From NCBI GenBank assembly GCA_009663005.1, contig VIGQ01000137.1, forward strand, positions 27,501 through 37,500: a stretch of 10,000 bases of DNA, written 5' to 3'. Under the pieces are notes generated by a model. It did no database searches and had not been told where the DNA came from. It saw only the letters and a list, made by a program, of their open reading frames with translations. Source of the DNA: Actinidia chinensis (Eukaryota; Streptophyta; Magnoliopsida; Ericales; Actinidiaceae). A program made the position numbers and the translations under genes. Shown here piece after piece: positions 6,970 through 10,000 of this stretch (its first letter is position 1; each line of letters begins with the position of its first letter).

Positions 6970-7208
6970 TCAAATAAATCCAACAGCCACAACCGAGACG
7001 GCAAAGGGGACAAGGAATCGAAGAAGTTTGTTGGTCATGAAGCCCGATGAGCCGTCATCGTTGTCGCGATGTTGCTCTGAAGGTGCATGTGTACTTAATT
7101 TAGGTATAATGGATGATGGATCAACCTCTCCAACAAGAAATTCACATCTCAACATGAGTCAGCAGCACTGCCATGGACCACATCCTCAAACTCTCACTTG
7201 CTCCTTCC
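6970..7208 (-). other. Cytochrome b5 relic, exon 3 (second haem ligand and tail anchor)
   Basis: The exon starts at GGAAGGAGC, equal to the GKDA region with one base missing, then reads AS-E and FEDV. The second haem-ligand histidine codon is at 7175-7173; the glycine usual before it is valine here. After one more missing base (7156/7155), the frame runs without a break from 7155 to the TGA at 6972-6970. That frame encodes EFLVGEVDPSSIIPK, a polar linker (HRDNDDGSSGF) and an 18-residue hydrophobic anchor. Family members normally have a few more polar residues after the anchor (R.YTK type). Here they are cut off by the TGA. Confidence 0.85.
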
Positions 7209-7331
7209 CTACCCAAACCTACACATTCAATTTTTTTTTTTTTTGAAAGTTAATATTTGAAAAAATCATAGAATTAATTAGTTGTAGATTTGTTTATGGG
7301 TGAAGGGGCATAATTAAAATGCTATCTATAC
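7209..7331 (-). other. Intron 2 of the cytochrome b5 relic, about 120 bp
   Basis: It begins GTATAG and ends GGGTAG before GGAAGGAGC. It contains a T14 tract on the plus strand (7231-7244). Using this acceptor makes the distance from HPGG to GK match the family exactly. An alternative TAG ten bases earlier (AG at 7220-7219) is also possible. Confidence 0.6.
7231..7244 (+). repeat. Poly-T tract (T14)
   Basis: Fourteen T residues inside intron 2 of the cytochrome b5 relic. On the gene's strand this is an A tract, so it does not serve as the pyrimidine tract of the acceptor. Confidence 0.85.
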
Positions 7332-7397
7332 CTGCACTTGCTAATTAACTCTTCGCCGCCAGGATGGGCTTGCCAAGAAATTTGTCACGTCGTACAC
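7332..7397 (-). other. Cytochrome b5 relic, exon 2 (haem-binding HPGG)
   Basis: GTG TAC GAC GTG encodes VYDV, followed by TNFLAS. One extra C at 7367 shifts the frame, after which CAT CCT GGC GGC GAA GAG encodes HPGGEE; the first haem-ligand histidine is at 7366-7364. The exon runs on through LISKC to a donor TGCAG/GTATAG at 7332/7331. HPGG preceded by VYDVT is diagnostic of the cytochrome b5 fold. Confidence 0.82.
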
Positions 7398-7673
7398 GCT
7401 ATTTTTGGAAAAATCGATGGGTGGGGGGGGTAGGTAATGTACTTGAATGGAAACAAGAGTTTGTAAGGCCATAAAGCTTCAAAATGAATTTGTTTTTATA
7501 ATTGAATGGTTGCAAGCAAAATGGTTTCAACTATACTTTCATTACATCACATGTTCAAATATGGAATTGAGTGAGATGAGCGTACTGTGGCGTTAATGGT
7601 TTCTTGTTGCAAAAGGCAGCACAAGTTTTTTGATGTTAGGTCCAGTTTCACCCCCTCTAGATAGTCCCCTAAG

Positions 7674-7837
7674 CTTGTGTTCCGATTACGGATTTGTAGA
7701 GGATTGTGCGGAGGGAGACTGAACGATAATGGAAAAGATAAGAACGTAATGGATGAAAAAGTTTATTTTGTTTGACGGGTTTTCCTAATATTTTCGTTTT
7801 CCTTGACGAATCCCTCAAAAACCAGAATCCAACACTT
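7674..7837. mobile_element. Candidate MITE in intron 1, about 164 bp
   Basis: The arm at 7677-7705 (GTGTTCCGATTACGG and following, ending AGAGGATT) matches the reverse complement of 7809-7835 (GTGTTGGATTCTGG and following, ending AGGGATT), over about 27 bases with two gaps and few mismatches. CCTAAG lies directly outside both proposed ends (7668-7673 and 7838-7843). The GTGTTTGGATT...AGGGATT type of terminus is frequent among plant MITEs. The superfamily is uncertain because the duplication length (6, perhaps degraded from 8 or 9) does not decide it. No coding capacity. Confidence 0.62.
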
Positions 7838-8649
7838 CCTAAGGGAATATTTCATTAAAGGTTTATGTGGAGAAAAAAAGGAAAGAGAGGATTTAGAGGA
7901 TCTATAAAAAGAATATATTGAAATCCGTTACTATCAGATTATTGCAGACTAAACTTTTGCTTGGACCTATGAGAGCTCATTCACTACTATTTTTAGAACA
8001 CGGAAAAATAAAATAATTCTGTTTTTAAAGTTAATACTAAAATGGAATCTGTTAACGAAACTATAACCAAAATCATATTAATAGTACAATACTGGCTAAC
8101 TGAATAATTTACTAATAAAATCTATAGTAAGGAAAACAAAGTTCTGAAAACTATTATTGTATGAATTTTCCTTTTTAATGGGTTTTTTATTTCCAATTAT
8201 CAAGAAATCTAAAGATTGCAACACCTATGGCCCTGGGTCCCTTTGAAAAGCTAGCTTTTTTTTTTAGTTTTACATCATTTAATATAAAAATGCCTGGCCT
8301 CCCCTGGCTTATTATCTGATATCATCATGAGCTTGGACCACATCAGAAAAACCCTGCTACTTAAAACTGGACAATTAAGTTGCTAATCAAGATAGACCTC
8401 ATGATCTTTAAGCATCCAATATAGTTATATTTACATAAAATAAAACACATGCCCAAACAAACATACATTAATCAAAATATGAATAGCAAGAATTGAGAAA
8501 GGACATTGAATAGCGCTGTCAAAGACCCTTTTTTCAACTCCATGGAAGAGTAATTGGCACTTGCATTTTCACAAGAGCAAGCAATCCGTTGCATTTTAGG
8601 TCATTGTCAGTGCGACTTTTCCGTCCATCTGTTGTTTGTGAAATGACAA

Positions 8650-8890
8650 AATGAGTAGTGATCTAGGCTAGAGGCTTGGAATCTCTTGAGATCTCCTCCT
8701 TTTCAAAGTTCTCATGATCCAAACCTACTAGGCGCTATCAATTCTTAAGCTTTTGGGTCAGTCTATACAGAGTTTGGCCCCGACTTTAATGGGTCCCCGC
8801 TAGTGGTGTGATGAGATTGGTCTCTCGAATTCGTCGGTCCGCCGGATACGAGTTATTTAGCCCTTGGTAGAAGGCATGTTGTCCTCAATT
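8650..8890 (+). mobile_element. SINE-like segment, unclassified
   Basis: This is an island of higher GC inside AT-rich intron 1. It contains TAGTGGTGTGATGAGATTGG and TCGAATTCGTCGGTCCGCC (8811-8842), a sequence style I associate with repeated plant short retroelements. Neither an intact tRNA-type B box (GGTTCGANNCC) nor a 3' poly(A) or poly(T) tail is visible, and no duplication was found. It could also be a fragment of another repeat. The limits are approximate. Confidence 0.3.
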
Positions 8891-9480
8891 GATGAAGGGC
8901 TACATTGATACTTGATTAACCCACAATTGAAGTATCGAGTGTAAAGTGATATTTAACTAAAAGTGCATGGTTGCAGAAGTAAAACAAATCGTTTGCCCAT
9001 GTAGAATTAACAACTGTGTAAAGATGTTTTTAATCCTTCCCACAAACGACAAAACCTAACTTTTATACCATGGAAAATATTGAATATTGTTTGCTTCTAA
9101 ATCAGAACGACAACACTTCATTAGTGTTCACCCTCACTCTTCTTGGATTTATAAATAAAAGAGGTAAAAAAAAGTAAATGAATCATCGCAATTCGCCGTT
9201 CCCATAATCGATATCAACACGTATCAGAGCAACACCAAGAATATAAATGGTCGATATACACAAAGTTTAATGAATTCAAATGTTTTAGATTTAATCTTTT
9301 TTCATTTACTCATCGCCCTGACCTCCCGCCTCTCCCACACAAACACGCAGGGGAAACACAACTCTATCATCGAAAATTGACAAAGATTCATGTACGGGGA
9401 CATAACAATCAAAACACACCACTTAAGAACCCATCCAGAGAAGAAGCATAAAAAACATGGTGATCCTTTTTTTGAATTAC

Positions 9481-9569
9481 CTTGGCATTGATAATGAACC
9501 CAGCCTCTTTCGAGTCATTGTGCGAAGAGACTTCATCGCAAAACTCAACCCCTTCTGATCAGCCACCAT
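9481..9569 (-). other. Cytochrome b5 relic, exon 1
   Basis: The ATG at 9569-9567 opens MVADQKGLSF, matching the usual short lead-in (K..SF/TL) of plant cytochrome b5. After GC at the next two bases the homologous frame resumes as DEVSSHNDSK and ends FIINAK, directly followed by GTAATT, a good donor. The frame with DEVSSHN has no ATG and meets a TGA upstream, so the two parts cannot be joined in one frame. The family expects DCW before L/F-I-I; here the codons read EAG. A G/A-rich leader precedes the ATG. This exon ends at the K of the GK/VYDVT junction, where exon 2 takes over. Confidence 0.78.
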
Positions 9570-10000
9570 TCTTTCTTCCCCTTCTTTCTTCCGTATGCAA
9601 AGCCAGAAGGAGAGGGAATCGATAGATAGGAAGAGTGAGGGATATTATGTGGAGATCATTGCAAAAAATTTTGGTGCTATAAAATTCTCAAATTTTGTTC
9701 GATTAATTACATTAGTACATGTAGTGGCTGGTGTGTCCATGAACTACTTGTTTGGACTGGCTCTCAACTTGTGGGGACGTAGGAATGAGAGAAGATTGAA
9801 CACATATGATAATAATGATAGACAAGAGAATTTTGGTGGCGAGACATTGTACGGTGGGCCTGTAAAATAAAAACAATGAGAAAGACCATCTGGAACCTTT
9901 GCGGGGACAACTCTTCGATAATTAAGTTAGTGACCGAAAAAAAAGAAAGAAAGAGCAAGGACAATGTTCTTGGCCCTGCAAAAAGTCAGGAGAGAAAGTA
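9570..10000. other. Upstream region of the cytochrome b5 relic
   Basis: On the minus strand, a purine-rich leader with repeated GAAGAAAG and GGGGAAGAAAG lies directly before the ATG, which fits a plant 5' untranslated region. A TGGGCC motif (site II class) lies at 9856-9861. A plus-strand open frame of 91 codons (9595-9870) starts 26 bp away in the opposite direction, but it has no family motif and an AT-driven composition, so I do not call it a gene. No clear TATA box for the minus-strand gene was found. Confidence 0.4.

Larger units (their letters stand above)
7398..9480 (-). other. Intron 1 of the cytochrome b5 relic, about 2.1 kb
   Basis: It starts with GTAATT at 9480 and ends before GTGTACGACGTG. 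A pyrimidine-rich stretch (about 7405-7440 in reverse) leads to TAG, but one extra C separates that AG from the GTG codon, so the present acceptor would add a base. The original acceptor may have been shifted by mutation. The intron holds a 164-bp MITE (7674-7837), a SINE-like segment (about 8650-8890) and otherwise AT-rich sequence. No separate gene was seen on either strand. Confidence 0.65.
6970..9569 (-). pseudogene. Cytochrome b5, three-exon relic with several frameshifts
   Basis: Cytochrome b5 is a small haem protein, tail-anchored in the ER membrane, that passes electrons to desaturases, hydroxylases and P450s. Read on the minus strand, the exons give the family landmarks in order. They are EVSSHN then FIINAK (exon 1), VYDVTNFL and the haem-binding HPGG (exon 2), GK.A, FEDV and the second haem histidine (exon 3), VGEVDPSSI, and a hydrophobic anchor LLRFLVPFAVSVVAVGFI. 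Summed exon length is about 394 nt, or 131 codons, which is normal for plant family members. Breaks: +2 after LSF in exon 1; +1 just before HPGG; apparent single-base losses near 7202, 7191 and 7156. The conserved DCW is replaced by EAG, and the stop is four codons before a second in-frame TGA. Introns are retained, so a processed copy is unlikely. The breaks could instead be assembly errors, in which case it is a working gene. Family assignment is strong; pseudogene status is likely but not certain. Confidence 0.85.

Noticed and set aside
6970..7155. A stand-alone 61-residue tail-anchored small protein starting at 7155
   Set aside because: The frame is exon 3 of the cytochrome b5 relic. Its ATG corresponds to an internal methionine position of the family, and homologous sequence continues upstream across frameshifts.
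6965..7246. Plus-strand open frame of 93 codons
   Set aside because: It is antisense to exon 3 of the cytochrome b5 relic, and its final FNFFFF is the poly-T tract.
9595..9870. Plus-strand open frame of 91 codons, divergent from the cytochrome b5 start
   Set aside because: It contains a possible membrane segment, but there is no known motif or recognisable start context, and it lies over the presumed promoter and leader of the minus-strand gene.
1..10000. CRISPR array, bacterial operon, prophage or other multi-gene accessory system
   Set aside because: There are no regularly spaced repeats, no tightly packed reading frames and no ribosome-binding-site pattern. The exon structure and transposon types indicate plant nuclear DNA.

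Overview
This window looks like plant nuclear DNA, most likely a flowering plant. It is AT-rich, has long homopolymer and (AT)n tracts, carries several short inverted-repeat transposons of kinds common in plant genomes, and holds one recognisable gene broken into small exons with plant-style introns. The species cannot be determined from the sequence alone. No intact protein-coding gene, tRNA, rRNA or CRISPR array was found, and almost every open frame is a chance frame. I see no evidence of a new multi-gene system.

Layout. Positions 1-360 are less AT-rich than the rest and hold a short open frame that I do not recognise. Positions 361-1418 are AT-rich intergenic DNA with an 18-C homopolymer. 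Positions 1419-2854 are a 1,436-bp non-autonomous hAT-type DNA transposon bounded by a perfect 8-bp target-site duplication (AAAGCATG). Positions 2863-6800 are intergenic DNA with four candidate MITEs (3690-3898, 4826-5242, 5377-5681, 6393-6642) and two copies of an unnamed repeat of about 115 bp (2908-3022, 4482-4602).

The only recognisable gene is on the minus strand, from 9569 down to 6970. It is a three-exon cytochrome b5 relic. Exon 1 (9569-9481) encodes the start and the EVSxHN region. Exon 2 (about 7397-7332) encodes VYDVT and the haem-binding HPGG motif. Exon 3 (about 7208-6970) encodes FEDV, the second haem histidine, VGEVDPS and a C-terminal membrane anchor. The summed exon length (about 394 nt, 131 codons) is normal for plant cytochrome b5. 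The reading frame is broken at several places, the DCW core is lost, and the stop appears premature. It keeps its introns, so it is better explained as a decayed duplicate than as a retrocopy, unless the breaks are assembly errors. Its first intron is about 2.1 kb and carries a 164-bp MITE (7674-7837) and a SINE-like, more GC-rich segment (about 8650-8890).

The window is therefore a degenerate gene next to a cluster of small DNA transposons, with no genes that visibly work together.
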